Assembly (NCBI RefSeq): GCF_022664435.1
Contig: NZ_JAKREU010000009.1
Coordinates: 85,943 to 149,942, forward strand
Length of the DNA stretch: 64,000 bases
From: Sphingomonas panni
Lineage (GTDB): Bacteria; Pseudomonadota; Alphaproteobacteria; Sphingomonadales; Sphingomonadaceae
Direction: 5' to 3'
Shown: one piece after another, positions 1 through 9,117 of the stretch
Position numbering within the stretch: the first letter of the stretch is position 1
Layout of the letters: every line of letters starts with the position of its first letter
The notes under the pieces: model-generated
What the model was told of the DNA's origin: nothing
Seen by the model: the letters and a program-made list of their open reading frames with translations, nothing else
Databases searched by the model: none
Made by a program: the position numbers and the translations under genes

Positions 1-124
1 CGGGGGTATCGCGATGCTCGCGCGCAGCGATCCCCGCCCGCACGGCGATCGCCCCACCGACGATCAGCAGGACGCTGCCGATGACCTTGCGCGCACGCCG
101 CGACAGGGGGGGAAGGGCCGCCAT
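1..124 (-). CDS. N-terminal fragment of a small membrane protein, cut by the window edge
   Basis: The minus strand has an ATG at 124-122 and stays open to the window edge, giving 41 residues. The start reads MAALPPLSRRARKVIGSVLL: a short basic N-terminus followed by one hydrophobic segment (about residues 14-31), so the product probably begins with a single membrane anchor, N-terminus in the cytoplasm. The family cannot be recognised from this fragment. It is transcribed away from the M16 peptidase terminus, in the same direction, 274 nt downstream. No strong ribosome binding site precedes the ATG, so the start is a guess. Confidence 0.45.
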   Translation of the reverse strand, partial: MAALPPLSRRARKVIGSVLLIVGGAIAVRAGIAAREHRDTP

Positions 125-242
125 CGGGGGTGGCTGTAGCGGGAAATGGTTTGGAAAGTCGCAAGATTATCGGGGGCTTTCCCCCATCACCGCGGATAAA
201 ACCGTGCCCTTCGCGAAGTTCCGTAGCCTGCCACAGATACGC

Positions 243-329
243 CGTACCCCCGCGCAGGCGGGGGTCCAGAGCCAAGCAAAACACCGGCTCGTGCCTGGAA
301 CCCTGGACCCCCGCCTGCGCGGGGGTACG
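243..329. repeat. Paired inverted palindromic repeat (family D)
   Basis: Two arms carrying CCCCCGCGCAGGCGGGGGTC and its inverse enclose about 40 nt. Each arm is itself a hairpin and the two arms pair with each other, so the element can fold in two ways. It fills the gene-free interval 125-398 behind the M16 peptidase gene and could stop transcription there. A related complete copy lies at 21865-21941, and half copies lie near 16105 and 48459. Confidence 0.8.
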
Positions 330-398
330 CGATACGCCAAAAAATCAATACTTCTGAACAAGCATCGGTTCATGTCCGGGACGACGACACGACAGCGC

Positions 399-3245
399 TT
401 ACTTCACCCCCAGATCGGCGCGACTCAGGTCCACCGATGCCGCCGGGATCACGACCAGTTGCGGATAGGCGGCGCGGAGCGGTTCGACGAACTGCTTCGC
501 GTCGCCGACCACGACGATGCTCGCCGCCTTCGGGTCCATGACCTGTGCCGCCGCCTGCTGCACCGCCGCCGGACCGACCGCTTCGATCGAGGGGAGGAAG
601 GTCGCGATGCGTGCCAGCGGTACGCCGTCCGACACATAGGTGACGATCGTGCCCGCGATGCCGCTGGTCCGTTCGATGGTGCGGCCGAAATTGCCGGTCA
701 GCACCGCCTTGCGCGTCGCCAGTTCGGCCTCGGGGGCGGGTTCGGTGCCCAGCCGACGCAGTTCGTCGGTGATGATCTTCACCACTTCGGGTGCGGACGG
801 GTTCTTGGTCTGGGTCGACGCACTCACCGCCCCGCCCTTCGCCCGCGCGTCCAGTTCGGAACGCGCGCCATAGGCGAGGCCGCGCTTGATGCGGATTTCC
901 TGGTTGAGGCGTGAGGAGAAGCCGACGCCGAGCGTCGCATTGGCGACGGCGGCGGGGAAATACGCCGCGTCGCTGCGCGCGATGCCCGGCCGCGCGACGA
1001 CGACGCCCGCCTGTCCGGCACCGGGCATGTCGACGACGATCACGCGGGGGGCGGGGGTGGCGACCTGCGGAGCCGGCGCGGGCGTCGCGCCCGGCTGGCC
1101 GCGCCAGTCGCCGAACAGCTGCGTCGCCAGTGCCATCCCGGCGTCGGGCGTGATGTCGCCGACCAGCACCAGCGTCGCCTTTTCCGGCTGCCATGCGCGG
1201 GCATAGGCGCTGGTGATATCGGCGCGGGTGATCGCCTTCAGCGTGGTCGGCGTACCGCTGGCCGGGTGGCCGTACGGCGCACCGCCGAACACCGCGCGGT
1301 CGGCGACGAGGCCCGACAATTGCCCCGGATCGGTCAGTGCGACGCTGACGCCGTCGATCGTCCGCGTGCGCAGCCGGTCGATCTCCTCCTGCGCGAAGGC
1401 CGGATTGCGCGCGACATCGGCGAGGATGCCGAGCGCCGGCGCGACCTGACCCGACCCGACGGTCAGCGTGACGTTCTGCGAATCCCATCCGGCACCGCTG
1501 CCGATGCTGCCGCCCAGCGATTCGACCGCGCGGGCGATCTCGGTCGCCGAGCGGGTCTTGGTCCCCTGTGTCAGCAGCCCGGCGGTCAGTTCACCCACGC
1601 CGGCGCGATCGTCGGGATCGGCCGCCGCCCCGCCGCCGGCGACCAGCGCGGCGGTCACGACCGGCAGCCCGCGCTTTTCGACCAGCACGACGCGCATCCC
1701 GTTGGGCAGGCGGCGTTCGACCGGCACCGGGATCGCGACCTGCACCGGCGCGCTGGGCGCGGGCGGCAAGACGCGCTGGCCTTCTGCGGCGGGCGTGTGG
1801 ATCGCGATGCCCGGCGGCACGGCCAGCGGCGCGGTGACGACGCTGTCGGCGATCGCAATCGCATCGCTCGCTGCGTTCGCCGGCTTGGCCGTGTCGGGCA
1901 GGTAGCGGATCGTGGCGGCGCGGTTGGCGGCAAGCCAGCTCCGGGCGACGCGCTGCACATCGGCGGCGGTCACGCGGCCGATCGCCGCCAGCGCCTTGTC
2001 GGCGGCCTTCGGATCGCGCTCGACGATGACGCCCTGCGCCAGTGCGGACGCTTTCCCTTCCGCCGTTTCGCGCGACAGCAGCTCGGCGGTCGTGATCTCG
2101 TTCTTCGCTTCGGCCAGTTCGGCGGCGGTGGGCGGGGTGGCGATGATGCGCGCGACCTCCCGCTCCAGCGCCGCTTCGCCGTCCGCGACCGACTTGCCGC
2201 CCGCAAGGATCGCATAGAGCGACAGCGTGCCCGGACCCTGCTTCGCATCGACCTGTACGCCGACATCCTGCGCGATCTGGTCGCGATAGACCAGCGCCTG
2301 GTGCAGGCGCGAATTGTCGCCGCCCGACAGGATCGCGTCGAGGACCTTCAACGCCGCCTGATCGGGATGATTGGCCGGCGGCAGCGGATAGCTGATGAGG
2401 ATCGCGGGCAGCGGCGTGTTCGCCTCGTACACCGTCTTCGTCACCGGCTGCTGGCGGACCGGTTCGTCGACGGTCACACGCGGGATCGGGCGATTGGGCT
2501 TCGCGATGGGCGCGAAATACTGGTCGACCCAGCGGTTCAGCTGCGCGGGATCGAAATTGCCCGCGACGACCAGCACCGCATTGTCGGGCCGGTAATAGGT
2601 CGCATGGAAGGCGCGGATGTCGTCGATCGTCGCCGCATCCAGATCGGCGATCGATCCTATGCCCGGCCGCGCATAGGGGTGGCGGCTATACGACACCATC
2701 GGCGCATAGAGGCCGAACAGCTTGCCATAAGGCTGGGCAAGGATGCGGCTGCGCAGTTCCTCCTTCACCACTTCGCGTTCCGACGCGAAGGTCTTCGGAT
2801 CGACGACCAGCGTCGCCATCCGGTCGGCCTCGGCGAACAGCAGCCGCTGCAGGTGGTTGGCGGGCACCACCTCGTAATAATTGGTATAGTCGTCGGCGGT
2901 CGACGCGTTGTTGTACCCGCCGACATCCTCGGTCAGCCGGTCGAGCTGTTCGGGCACGAGGTTCCGCGTCGCCTTGAACATCAGATGTTCGAACATGTGC
3001 GCGAAGCCCGACCGCCCGGCAGGGTCGTCCTTCGACCCGACATCGTACCATACCTGCACCGACACGTTCGCGCTCGACGTGTCGCGAATGGCATAGACGC
3101 GCAGGCCGTTGGCGAGGGTGCGTTCGGTGTAGGCGATCGGCGGAACGGTCGCGCTGGCGGCGGGGGGCGTCGGGGCGGGGCGCTGCTGTGCGTATGCAGG
3201 GGTCAGCAGGGCGGTCGAGATCAGCAGCGCGAGGCCGAAACGCAT
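399..3245 (-). CDS. Secreted M16 (insulinase/pitrilysin family) zinc metallopeptidase, two-repeat form
   Basis: This 948-residue protein has a signal peptide (residues 1-20, ending AYAQ) and two M16 halves, so it should act in the periplasm or outer envelope on small peptides or misfolded proteins. The first half holds the inverted zinc motif HMFEH at residues 83-87, and the third ligand is likely Glu163 in the KEEL segment. The second half (about residues 510-940) has no HxxEH and is expected to be the inactive lobe, as in bacterial M16 clamshell enzymes. The ATG at 3245 was preferred over a GTG at 3254 because a GGAGAG sequence lies about 10 nt upstream of the ATG but only 3 nt from the GTG. 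The substrate is unknown. Confidence 0.93.
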   Translation of the reverse strand: MRFGLALLISTALLTPAYAQQRPAPTPPAASATVPPIAYTERTLANGLRVYAIRDTSSANVSVQVWYDVGSKDDPAGRSGFAHMFEHLMFKATRNLVPEQLDRLTEDVGGYNNASTADDYTNYYEVVPANHLQRLLFAEADRMATLVVDPKTFASEREVVKEELRSRILAQPYGKLFGLYAPMVSYSRHPYARPGIGSIADLDAATIDDIRAFHATYYRPDNAVLVVAGNFDPAQLNRWVDQYFAPIAKPNRPIPRVTVDEPVRQQPVTKTVYEANTPLPAILISYPLPPANHPDQAALKVLDAILSGGDNSRLHQALVYRDQIAQDVGVQVDAKQGPGTLSLYAILAGGKSVADGEAALEREVARIIATPPTAAELAEAKNEITTAELLSRETAEGKASALAQGVIVERDPKAADKALAAIGRVTAADVQRVARSWLAANRAATIRYLPDTAKPANAASDAIAIADSVVTAPLAVPPGIAIHTPAAEGQRVLPPAPSAPVQVAIPVPVERRLPNGMRVVLVEKRGLPVVTAALVAGGGAAADPDDRAGVGELTAGLLTQGTKTRSATEIARAVESLGGSIGSGAGWDSQNVTLTVGSGQVAPALGILADVARNPAFAQEEIDRLRTRTIDGVSVALTDPGQLSGLVADRAVFGGAPYGHPASGTPTTLKAITRADITSAYARAWQPEKATLVLVGDITPDAGMALATQLFGDWRGQPGATPAPAPQVATPAPRVIVVDMPGAGQAGVVVARPGIARSDAAYFPAAVANATLGVGFSSRLNQEIRIKRGLAYGARSELDARAKGGAVSASTQTKNPSAPEVVKIITDELRRLGTEPAPEAELATRKAVLTGNFGRTIERTSGIAGTIVTYVSDGVPLARIATFLPSIEAVGPAAVQQAAAQVMDPKAASIVVVGDAKQFVEPLRAAYPQLVVIPAASVDLSRADLGVK

Positions 3246-3348
3246 GGGGGACACTCTCCGAACGGGTGATGCGGCACGGTGTGGGCCGCATCGGGTCGGG
3301 GTGTCAACGTATCGTCGGTTACGACGTCGCGATCGAACCGAAATGCCT

Positions 3349-3445
3349 CGTCACTCCCGCGCAGGCGGGAGTCCATACACGCGGGCGTCGCCGAAAAGGC
3401 GCAACCGTCAGCGGTTATGGATTCCCGCCTTCGCGGGAATGACGA
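3349..3445. repeat. 97-nt paired inverted repeat (family A, copy 1)
   Basis: The element begins CGTCACTCCCGCGCAGGCGG and ends with the inverted arm CCGCCTTCGCGGGAATGACG plus one base. Its length, 97 nt, equals the copies at 16160, 20241, 21971 and 51452. The centre between the arms is also partly conserved between copies. It lies between the M16 peptidase start and the small membrane protein gene. Confidence 0.85.
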
Positions 3446-3452
3446 GAAGAAA

Positions 3453-3647
3453 TCAGCCCTTCTTGCGTCCAGAATTGGCGTAGAGCAAAGCGGCAGCCAG
3501 CGCGGCGGAACCGATGCCGATGCCGATCGGCACCAGCGGCCACGCCTGCCCCTTCGACGGCTGCTTCGTATCGGCGGCGGCATCGGCGACGCGCTTCATA
3601 TCCTTGGCGGCGGCGGTTACTTCGTTCAGTTCGGTCTTGTCGGTCAT
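3453..3647 (-). CDS. Small single-span membrane protein, function unknown
   Basis: This 64-residue protein has a charged, helical N-terminal half (MTDKTELNEVTAAAKDMKRV) followed by one membrane segment (about residues 37-58) and a basic tail SGRKKG. The ATG at 3647 follows GAGAGG closely. It ends 7 nt beyond the 97-nt repeat and begins 23 nt downstream of tgt on the same strand, so it is probably the last gene of a tgt transcript. I do not recognise the family. The layout (amphipathic helix then a C-terminal anchor) recalls small envelope-stress or YqjD-like anchor proteins, but nothing specific supports that. Confidence 0.7.
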   Translation of the reverse strand: MTDKTELNEVTAAAKDMKRVADAAADTKQPSKGQAWPLVPIGIGIGSAALAAALLYANSGRKKG

Positions 3648-3670
3648 GATCCTCTCCCTCTTGCCGGGGT

Positions 3671-4819
3671 TCAATGCTTGGGGGCGGTGTAGCGTGCCCG
3701 GAAATCGTCGGCGAAGACGGCCAGCGTATCGTTCGCGATTGCCGCGCGCAGATCGGCCATCAACGCCTGATAGAAATAGAGATTATGCTCGGTCATCAGC
3801 ATCGCCCCCAGAATTTCGCCCGCGCGGACGAGGTGGTGGAGATAGGCGCGGCTGTGCCCCGCACATACCGGACAGGCACAGTCGGGATCGACCGGGCCAA
3901 GATCCTCGGCAAATTTGGCGTTACGGATGTTGATCGGGCCTGAACGGGTAAAGGCCTGTCCGGTGCGACCCGACCGGGTCGGCAGCACGCAGTCGAACAT
4001 GTCGATGCCGCGTTCGACCGCGCCGACGATATCGTCGGGCTTGCCGACGCCCATCAGATAGCGCGGCTTGTCGACCGGCAACTGCTGTGGCGCATAGTCC
4101 AGCACGCCGAACATCGCCTCCTGCCCCTCGCCGACCGCGAGGCCGCCGACCGCATAGCCGTCGAAACCGATATCGATCAGCGCATCGGCCGAAGCCTTGC
4201 GCAGTTTTTCGTCGAGCGCGCCCTGCTGGATCCCGAACAGCGCGGCGCGGCTGGCATGGTCCTCGCCCGAATCGAACCCGGCGCGGCTGCGGCGTGCCCA
4301 GCGCATCGAGCGTTCCATCGCGCGCGCCTGTACCTCGCGGGTCGAGGTGGTCGGGACCAGTTCGTCGAACGCCATCACGATGTCGGAGCCGAGCAATCGC
4401 TGGATTTCCATCGAGCGTTCGGGACTCATCAGGTGGCGGGTGCCGTCCAAGTGGCTCTTGAACTCGACGCCATCCTCCGACCGCTTGGTCAATTCGGACA
4501 GGCTCATCACCTGATAGCCGCCGCTGTCGGTCAGGATCGGCCGGTCCCAGCCCATGAACTTGTGCAGGCCCCCCAGCCGCGCGACCCGCTCGGCGCTGGG
4601 GCGCAGCATCAGGTGATAGGTGTTGCCGAGCAATATGTCGGCGCCCGATGCACGAACGTCCTGCGGCTTCATCGCCTTCACGGTAGCGGCGGTGCCGACC
4701 GGCATGAAGGCGGGCGTGCGGATGTCCCCGCGCTGCATGGCGATGGTGCCGGTGCGGGCGCGGCCGGACGTGGCGGTGACGGTGAAGGCGAAACGGGGAG
4801 CCATAAGGCGAGCCGTCAT
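3671..4819 (-). CDS. tgt: Queuine/preQ1 tRNA-guanine transglycosylase
   Basis: Tgt exchanges guanine-34 for the queuosine precursor preQ1 in tRNAs for Asp, Asn, His and Tyr, in the cytoplasm. The 382-residue product has the substrate loop LTDSGGYQ (general acid/base Asp98), the segment [20 protein letters not shown] carrying the nucleophilic aspartate, and a zinc site CACPVC followed by a histidine in SRAYLHH. The length matches bacterial Tgt. The ATG at 4819 follows a GGGGAAGG site by 7 nt; an in-frame ATG at 4804 is the alternative. A long open N-terminal extension to 5104 runs through the repeat at 5039-5167 and is not coding. No queuosine synthesis genes are adjacent. Confidence 0.97.
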   Translation of the reverse strand: MTARLMAPRFAFTVTATSGRARTGTIAMQRGDIRTPAFMPVGTAATVKAMKPQDVRASGADILLGNTYHLMLRPSAERVARLGGLHKFMGWDRPILTDSGGYQVMSLSELTKRSEDGVEFKSHLDGTRHLMSPERSMEIQRLLGSDIVMAFDELVPTTSTREVQARAMERSMRWARRSRAGFDSGEDHASRAALFGIQQGALDEKLRKASADALIDIGFDGYAVGGLAVGEGQEAMFGVLDYAPQQLPVDKPRYLMGVGKPDDIVGAVERGIDMFDCVLPTRSGRTGQAFTRSGPINIRNAKFAEDLGPVDPDCACPVCAGHSRAYLHHLVRAGEILGAMLMTEHNLYFYQALMADLRAAIANDTLAVFADDFRARYTAPKH

Positions 4820-4871
4820 GCCGGACCTTCCCCCCGCTGTCGACCGTTGTTGCGGTTTCACGGGAGCAAAG

Positions 4872-5036
4872 ATGATGGCCGAACCGATGAACCCCGGCGA
4901 CGATGCCCTGCCCGGTACGCCCGGGACCGGCGAGGATGTGTGTCCGCGTTGTGGCGGCAGCGGTACGATCGACGGCGGCGAGTGCGCCAATTGTGGCGGC
5001 ACCGGGAAGGTGATCGAAGGAATAGGTGGCGGCTGA
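4872..5036 (+). CDS. Mini zinc-finger protein with a DnaJ-type CxxCxGxG pair
   Basis: This 54-residue protein is missed by most length cut-offs. Residues about 24-47 carry two knuckles, CPRCGGSG and CANCGGTG, spaced as in the cysteine-rich domain of DnaJ, which binds one zinc ion. The remainder is acidic and proline-rich. A GGAG site lies 8 nt before the ATG at 4872; a second ATG follows immediately. It is read divergently from tgt with a 52-nt gap, so the two promoters share that gap. It could be a zinc-binding chaperone accessory or nucleic-acid binder; the sequence does not say which. Confidence 0.75.
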   Translation: MMAEPMNPGDDALPGTPGTGEDVCPRCGGSGTIDGGECANCGGTGKVIEGIGGG

Positions 5037-5038
5037 AA

Positions 5039-5167
5039 TCCTCCCCGGCACGGGGAGGGGACCAGCCGCAGGCTGGTGGAGGGGGGTGTCCGCAAGCGCA
5101 CCACCTGCGGCTCGCCCCCTCCACCACTCGCTTGCGCGAGCGGTCCCCCTCCCCGTGCCGGGGAGGA
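5039..5167. repeat. Family C composite repeat, solo copy 1
   Basis: Two inverted modules enclose a short centre. The left module is TCCTCCCCGGCACGGGGAGG, a GGGACC..GGTGGAGGGG stem, and a 7-nt gap; the right module is its inverse and ends CCGGGGAGGA. Between them at 5092-5111 is the core GCAAGCGCACCACCTGCGGC. It sits between the convergent ends of the zinc-finger gene and the PLP-enzyme gene and may terminate both. Its relation to the nuclease-bearing element at 25490 is described under findings. Confidence 0.85.
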
Positions 5168-5174
5168 GCTTGGT

Positions 5175-6494
5175 TCAGATCGCCGCCAGCGCCTGTTCGA
5201 AATCGGCGATCAGGTCGTCGGCATCCTCGACCCCGATCGAGATGCGCACGAGATTGTCGGTGATCCCCAGCGCCGCCTTGCGTGCATCGGGCACCGACAG
5301 ATGCGTCATCCCCGCCGGATGGCTCGCCAGCGTTTCGGTGCCGCCGAGGCTCACCGCCAGCTTGGCGATGGTCAGCGCGTCGAGGAAGGCGAACGCCTCG
5401 CGCTCGCCGCCCTTCAGGTACAGCGAGAAGGTCGATCCGCCGCCGGTGCAGTGGCGGGCATAGATATCGGCCTGGCGTTCCATGCCCTTGGCGTCCTTCA
5501 GGAAGCCGAGATAGCCGACGCGCTCGACCTTCGGGTGGTCGCGCAGGAAGGCGCAGACCTTTTCGGCATTCTCGCCCGCGCGGCTCATGCGCAGTTCGAG
5601 CGTCTCGAGCGAGCGCAGCAGCATCCACGCCGTGTTCGGGTCGCAGATCGTGCCGATGGTGTTGCGCATCGATCGGATGGTGTTGATGTGCGCCTTCGAT
5701 CCCAGCACGCCGCCCGCGACCAGATCGCTATGCCCGCCGGCATATTTGGTCAGCGAATAGACGACGAGGTCGGCGCCATGCTGCAACGGCTGCTGCCACA
5801 ACGGCCCGAGGAAGGTGTTGTCGATCGCGATCGGCGGCTTGTCTTGCGCAGAGCCGAACACCGCGTCGCGGGCGGCCGCGACCGCTTCGATATCGACCAG
5901 CGCGTTGGTCGGGTTGGCCGGGCTTTCGAGATAGATCAGCGGCACGCGCCCTTCCGCCTTGCGCAGCACCGCCTCGATCTCGTCCTGCGTCGCGCCGGCC
6001 GGGAAGTCGAGATAGTTGACCCCGAAGCGCCCCAGCACGCGGCCGATCAGCGTCTCGGTCGCGGCATAGAGCGGGCCGGAATGGATGATCGTGTCGCCCG
6101 GCTGGACCATTGACAGGAACAGCGTGGCGATGGCCGACATGCCGCTGGAAAAGACCAGCGCGTCCTCCGCCGCTTCCCAGACGCCGAGGCGGTCTTCGAG
6201 GATTTCCTGGTTCGGGCCGTTGAAGCGCGAATAGACGAGGCCCTCCGCGCCGCCGGGACGCTTGCCGGTCACCCCTTCGAAATGGCGCTTGCCCGCCGCG
6301 GCGTTGGGGAAGACGTAGGTCGAGGTCGCGAAGATCGGGGGTTTCAGCGATCCTTCGGACAGGACCGGGTCATAGCCATGGCCCATCATCAGCGTGGCGG
6401 GCTTCAGCCGGCGTCCGCCGACCGTGTCGACCGGAGGCTTGGGGCGGCGGCGCGGCGGAACGCCGGTCAGGTCGGCTTCGGTTTCGTCGGTCAC
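5175..6494 (-). CDS. Cys/Met-metabolism PLP enzyme (cystathionine gamma-synthase / gamma-lyase family)
   Basis: A 439-residue cytoplasmic fold-type I PLP enzyme of transsulfuration or methionine metabolism. Visible landmarks are [15 protein letters not shown], the phosphate-binding SSGMSAI region, [17 protein letters not shown] and the PLP lysine in [10 protein letters not shown]. The family contains cystathionine gamma-synthase, O-succinylhomoserine sulfhydrylase and methionine gamma-lyase, and the sequence alone does not separate them. It has an unusually long N-terminus (about 30 residues before the core) and an extra GKRPGGAEG stretch. The start is GTG at 6494, with GGAGAG 5-6 nt upstream. 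A short dyad TAACGATAGTTA (6521-6532) lies in the promoter region; no SAM riboswitch was evident. Confidence 0.88.
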   Translation of the reverse strand: MTDETEADLTGVPPRRRPKPPVDTVGGRRLKPATLMMGHGYDPVLSEGSLKPPIFATSTYVFPNAAAGKRHFEGVTGKRPGGAEGLVYSRFNGPNQEILEDRLGVWEAAEDALVFSSGMSAIATLFLSMVQPGDTIIHSGPLYAATETLIGRVLGRFGVNYLDFPAGATQDEIEAVLRKAEGRVPLIYLESPANPTNALVDIEAVAAARDAVFGSAQDKPPIAIDNTFLGPLWQQPLQHGADLVVYSLTKYAGGHSDLVAGGVLGSKAHINTIRSMRNTIGTICDPNTAWMLLRSLETLELRMSRAGENAEKVCAFLRDHPKVERVGYLGFLKDAKGMERQADIYARHCTGGGSTFSLYLKGGEREAFAFLDALTIAKLAVSLGGTETLASHPAGMTHLSVPDARKAALGITDNLVRISIGVEDADDLIADFEQALAAI

Positions 6495-6566
6495 GAATCT
6501 CTCCTATTTTCGGAAGAGCCTAACGATAGTTACGAAAGAAACCAACTCGCCCGATCACCCCAACGC

Positions 6567-6648
6567 GTCACCCCAGCGCAGGCTGGGGTCTCCCTGTGGC
6601 AGGCGCACCGCTGGAGCCGGGAAAGACCCCAGCCTTCGCTGGGGTGAC
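6567..6648. repeat. 82-nt paired inverted repeat (family B, copy 1)
   Basis: The arms GTCACCCCAGCGCAGGCTGG and its inverse enclose about 35 nt. Copies of 81 nt lie at 35638, 38033 and 47848. It lies upstream of the PLP-enzyme gene, between it and pgeF. Confidence 0.85.
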
Positions 6649-6672
6649 TCTATAGACCGGACACAGCCCACC

Positions 6673-6771
6673 CGTCATTCCGTCGAAGGCCGGAATCCAT
6701 GGATGGTGTGACGTTGCGACAGGATCGCCAGCACCCGACACGATGGATGCCGGCCCGCGCCGGGATGACGA
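6673..6771. repeat. Diverged 99-nt paired repeat
   Basis: The ends CGTCATTCCGTCGAAGGCCG and CGCGCCGGGATGACGA are inverted relative to each other. The layout matches families A and B (two hairpin arms about 50 nt apart), but the arm sequence differs, so it may be a separate or older family. It lies 5 nt beyond the pgeF stop codon. Confidence 0.6.
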
Positions 6772-6776
6772 AAGGG

Positions 6777-7544
6777 TCAGGGTTGCGCCAACCCGATCAC
6801 CGACAACTGCCGCCCATAATCCGCTTCGCCGCGATGCGTCGCGCGGCGGAAGCTGAAGAAGCGGTCCTCCTGCGCATAGGTGTCCTGCCCCAGCGCCTCG
6901 ATCCGCCGCACGCCTGCTGCCGCCAGACGATGGACGACATAGGCCTCGAGGTCGAACCGGGCATGGCCGGGGCGGTTCTCGGCAAAGAAGCGCTCATTTT
7001 CGGGATCGGTCGAACAGAAGCGTTCGACGAAGCCCATATCGACCTCATAGCTCGCCCGCGCGATGCACGGGCCGACGGCGGCGGCGATGCGGTCGGCCCG
7101 CGCGCCGAGCTTTTCCATCTGGGCGATGGTCGCATCGGTCACGCCGGCCAGCGCGCCCTTCCACCCGGCATGGGCAGCCCCCACGACGCCGGCTTGCGCG
7201 TCGGCGAGCAGCACCGGCGCGCAATCGGCGGTCAGGATGCCGAGCAGGATGTTCGGCCGTTCCGTGACCATCGCATCCCCCTGCGGCCGTTCGCCATCGG
7301 GAAAGGCGGTGAGGACGCGCACGACCGAAGCGGAATGGACCTGATACAGCCCGCACAGCGCCGCGCCGGGTAGCACCGCGTCGACGACCCGCGCTCGATT
7401 CTCGGCGATGGCGGCGGGATCGTCGCCCGATCCCAGCCCGGTGTTCAGCCCGGCGACGACTCCCGTCGACACCCCGCCGCGCCGCCCGAGAAAGCCATGC
7501 GCCACGCCGTCCAGCGCCTGTGCGCGCAACACCTCGACCGTCAT
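6777..7544 (-). CDS. pgeF: Peptidoglycan editing factor PgeF (multicopper laccase-domain/DUF152 family)
   Basis: This 255-residue cytoplasmic enzyme belongs to the YfiH/PgeF family, known to keep L-Ser out of the muropeptide stem; other members act on purine nucleosides. The metal-binding residues are visible as His70 (YQVHS), Cys108 (TADCAP) and His125 (AAHAGWKG), with ARFDLEAY near the C-terminus. It is the last gene of a four-gene operon (lgt, methyltransferase, GNAT, pgeF) and overlaps the GNAT stop codon by 4 nt (ATGA). This grouping with lgt fits an envelope-maintenance operon. Confidence 0.93.
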   Translation of the reverse strand: MTVEVLRAQALDGVAHGFLGRRGGVSTGVVAGLNTGLGSGDDPAAIAENRARVVDAVLPGAALCGLYQVHSASVVRVLTAFPDGERPQGDAMVTERPNILLGILTADCAPVLLADAQAGVVGAAHAGWKGALAGVTDATIAQMEKLGARADRIAAAVGPCIARASYEVDMGFVERFCSTDPENERFFAENRPGHARFDLEAYVVHRLAAAGVRRIEALGQDTYAQEDRFFSFRRATHRGEADYGRQLSVIGLAQP

Positions 7545-8050
7545 AGCGCCACCCGCATCACGTCATCCTCGTCCCGGTGGTTGCCGACCATGAAGTCATA
7601 GGTGCCGACCCGTTCGAACCCATAGCGTTCGTAGAAGCGCCGCGCACGGTGGTTGTCGACGAATACCGACAGGAACAGCTCGTCCGCGCCCGTCGCCCGC
7701 GCCTTGGCCAGCATATGCTCCATCAGCGTCGCGGCAAGGCCGGTGCCCTGAGCTTCCTTACGGAGATAGAATTGGCGCAGCTCGATCGGCCTGCCGGTGG
7801 GTTCGAACGGCAGCGACGGCGGGCCGAGCTTGGCATAGCCGACCGCCTCGTCACCGGCCATCGCCAGCACGACGTGATAGCGCGGGTCGGACAATTCGCC
7901 CTCCCACGCCGCGACCGTGAACTTCGCGAGGAAGGCGGCAAGGTCGTCGGGGTGATAGAGATGGCCGAAGGTGTCGGTAAACGTCTCGGTCCCGATCTTC
8001 ACCAGCAGCGGCGCATCGGCGACGGTCGCGTCGCGCAGGGTCGGCGTCAT
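7541..8050 (-). CDS. GNAT family N-acetyltransferase
   Basis: A 169-residue single-domain GNAT. The acetyl-CoA pyrophosphate loop region is visible as LRKEAQGTGLAATLMEHMLA (Q/R-x-x-G-x-A type), followed by the beta-5 segment DELFLSVFVDNHRARRFYERYGF, typical of small-molecule or protein N-acetyltransferases. The N-terminal TLRDATVADA is a standard GNAT opening. It overlaps the genes on both sides by 4 nt, so translation is probably coupled. The acceptor substrate is unknown. Confidence 0.9.
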   Translation of the reverse strand: MTPTLRDATVADAPLLVKIGTETFTDTFGHLYHPDDLAAFLAKFTVAAWEGELSDPRYHVVLAMAGDEAVGYAKLGPPSLPFEPTGRPIELRQFYLRKEAQGTGLAATLMEHMLAKARATGADELFLSVFVDNHRARRFYERYGFERVGTYDFMVGNHRDEDDVMRVAL

Positions 8051-9117
8051 GCCGCGAACCCCGCCGGCACCGGCCAGCCGGGCGAGGTGATCGCAATCGC
8101 CTTGAACAGCGTGCCCATCTGTTCCTCCTCCACCAACCGGTCGCGATCGGCGCGCAGCGATTCGGCGCGTTCGGGCCTTCGCGTCGCAAGCGCTTCGGTC
8201 CGCGCGTCGATGCCCAGCGCCTTCAGCAACGCGCCCTGATCGACCGGGCCATAGGCGACGGCATCCTCGGCCCGCGCCGCTTCGATCAACGTGCCGAAAT
8301 CGACATGCGCGGTCAGGTCCTGCTCGCCCGGATCGTCATAGGGATTGACGAAGCCATGCCCGCGCACCGCCTGCAACGTATCGCCCAGCGCGGGGCCGGC
8401 ATAGCCATAGTCGATGACGATCGCGCAGCCGCCCTGGGCGACGATCCGCTTCGCCAGTTGCCGCATGATCGCCACCGCGGCGGGGGCGGTTTCCAGCACC
8501 GATCCCACGGCCGCGTCGCGAAACTGATACGGGATGATCGGATCGAAGCCGCGCTGGCCCATCACCGGCAGGAACAACGTATCCTGACACGTGACCAGCC
8601 GCTCCCGCCAGCCGTCCGCCGTCTTCACCAGCTGTCGGATCGGCAGCGCGTCAAAGAATTCGTTGGCGACCACCAGCAGCGCGCCGTCTTCGGGCAGACC
8701 GACGGTATCGACTGCCCATTCCGCCTGCGGCACGCGCTTCGCCTGTTCGTCGCGCAGGGTGGGGCTGGTTTCGATCAGGTGCACCGGCGGCGTGCATCCC
8801 GCCGACGCCATCGAACGCAGCGCATCGGCGGCGAGCGTGCCCCGGCCGGGACCGAACTCGACATAGCGTGCCGCCGGGCGCCCGGCCCGGTCCCAGCTGT
8901 CGGCTAGCCCCAACCCGATCAGCTCGCCGAACATCTGGCTGATTTCGGGTGCGGTGGTGAAATCGCCGTTCGCGCCCAGCGGATCGCGCGTCGCATAATA
9001 ATGTGCGTTGGCGGCACCCATGAACTGGGCGAGGCTGATCGGCCCGGCCAGCGTGATCGCGCGGGCCAGCCGTTCGGGCAGCGCAGGGTCGGCGGCGGTG
9101 ACGACGGGTTCGGTCAA
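8047..9117 (-). CDS. MidA/NDUFAF7-like class I SAM-dependent methyltransferase
   Basis: A 356-residue protein of the MidA family, whose mitochondrial member (NDUFAF7) methylates an arginine of complex I. The SAM-binding motif I is [17 protein letters not shown], and the family signature [13 protein letters not shown] follows. The N-terminal [21 protein letters not shown] is characteristic of this family. The start is a TTG at 9117, which overlaps the lgt stop codon (TTGA); no better in-frame start exists without running into lgt. The bacterial substrate is not established. Confidence 0.9.
   Translation of the reverse strand: MTEPVVTAADPALPERLARAITLAGPISLAQFMGAANAHYYATRDPLGANGDFTTAPEISQMFGELIGLGLADSWDRAGRPAARYVEFGPGRGTLAADALRSMASAGCTPPVHLIETSPTLRDEQAKRVPQAEWAVDTVGLPEDGALLVVANEFFDALPIRQLVKTADGWRERLVTCQDTLFLPVMGQRGFDPIIPYQFRDAAVGSVLETAPAAVAIMRQLAKRIVAQGGCAIVIDYGYAGPALGDTLQAVRGHGFVNPYDDPGEQDLTAHVDFGTLIEAARAEDAVAYGPVDQGALLKALGIDARTEALATRRPERAESLRADRDRLVEEEQMGTLFKAIAITSPGWPVPAGFAA

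Noticed and set aside
1266..3269. 667-codon open frame opposite the M16 peptidase gene
   Set aside because: Arginine- and glycine-rich low-complexity translation with no domain; a by-product of high-GC third positions opposite a real gene.
4820..5104. N-terminal extension of tgt
   Set aside because: It runs through a family C repeat and opposite the zinc-finger gene; the Tgt family start is at 4819 or 4804.
6495..6565. Possible SAM riboswitch ahead of the Cys/Met-metabolism gene
   Set aside because: The leader is short and shows none of the conserved SAM-II or SAM-I sequence; only a small TAACGATAGTTA dyad is visible.
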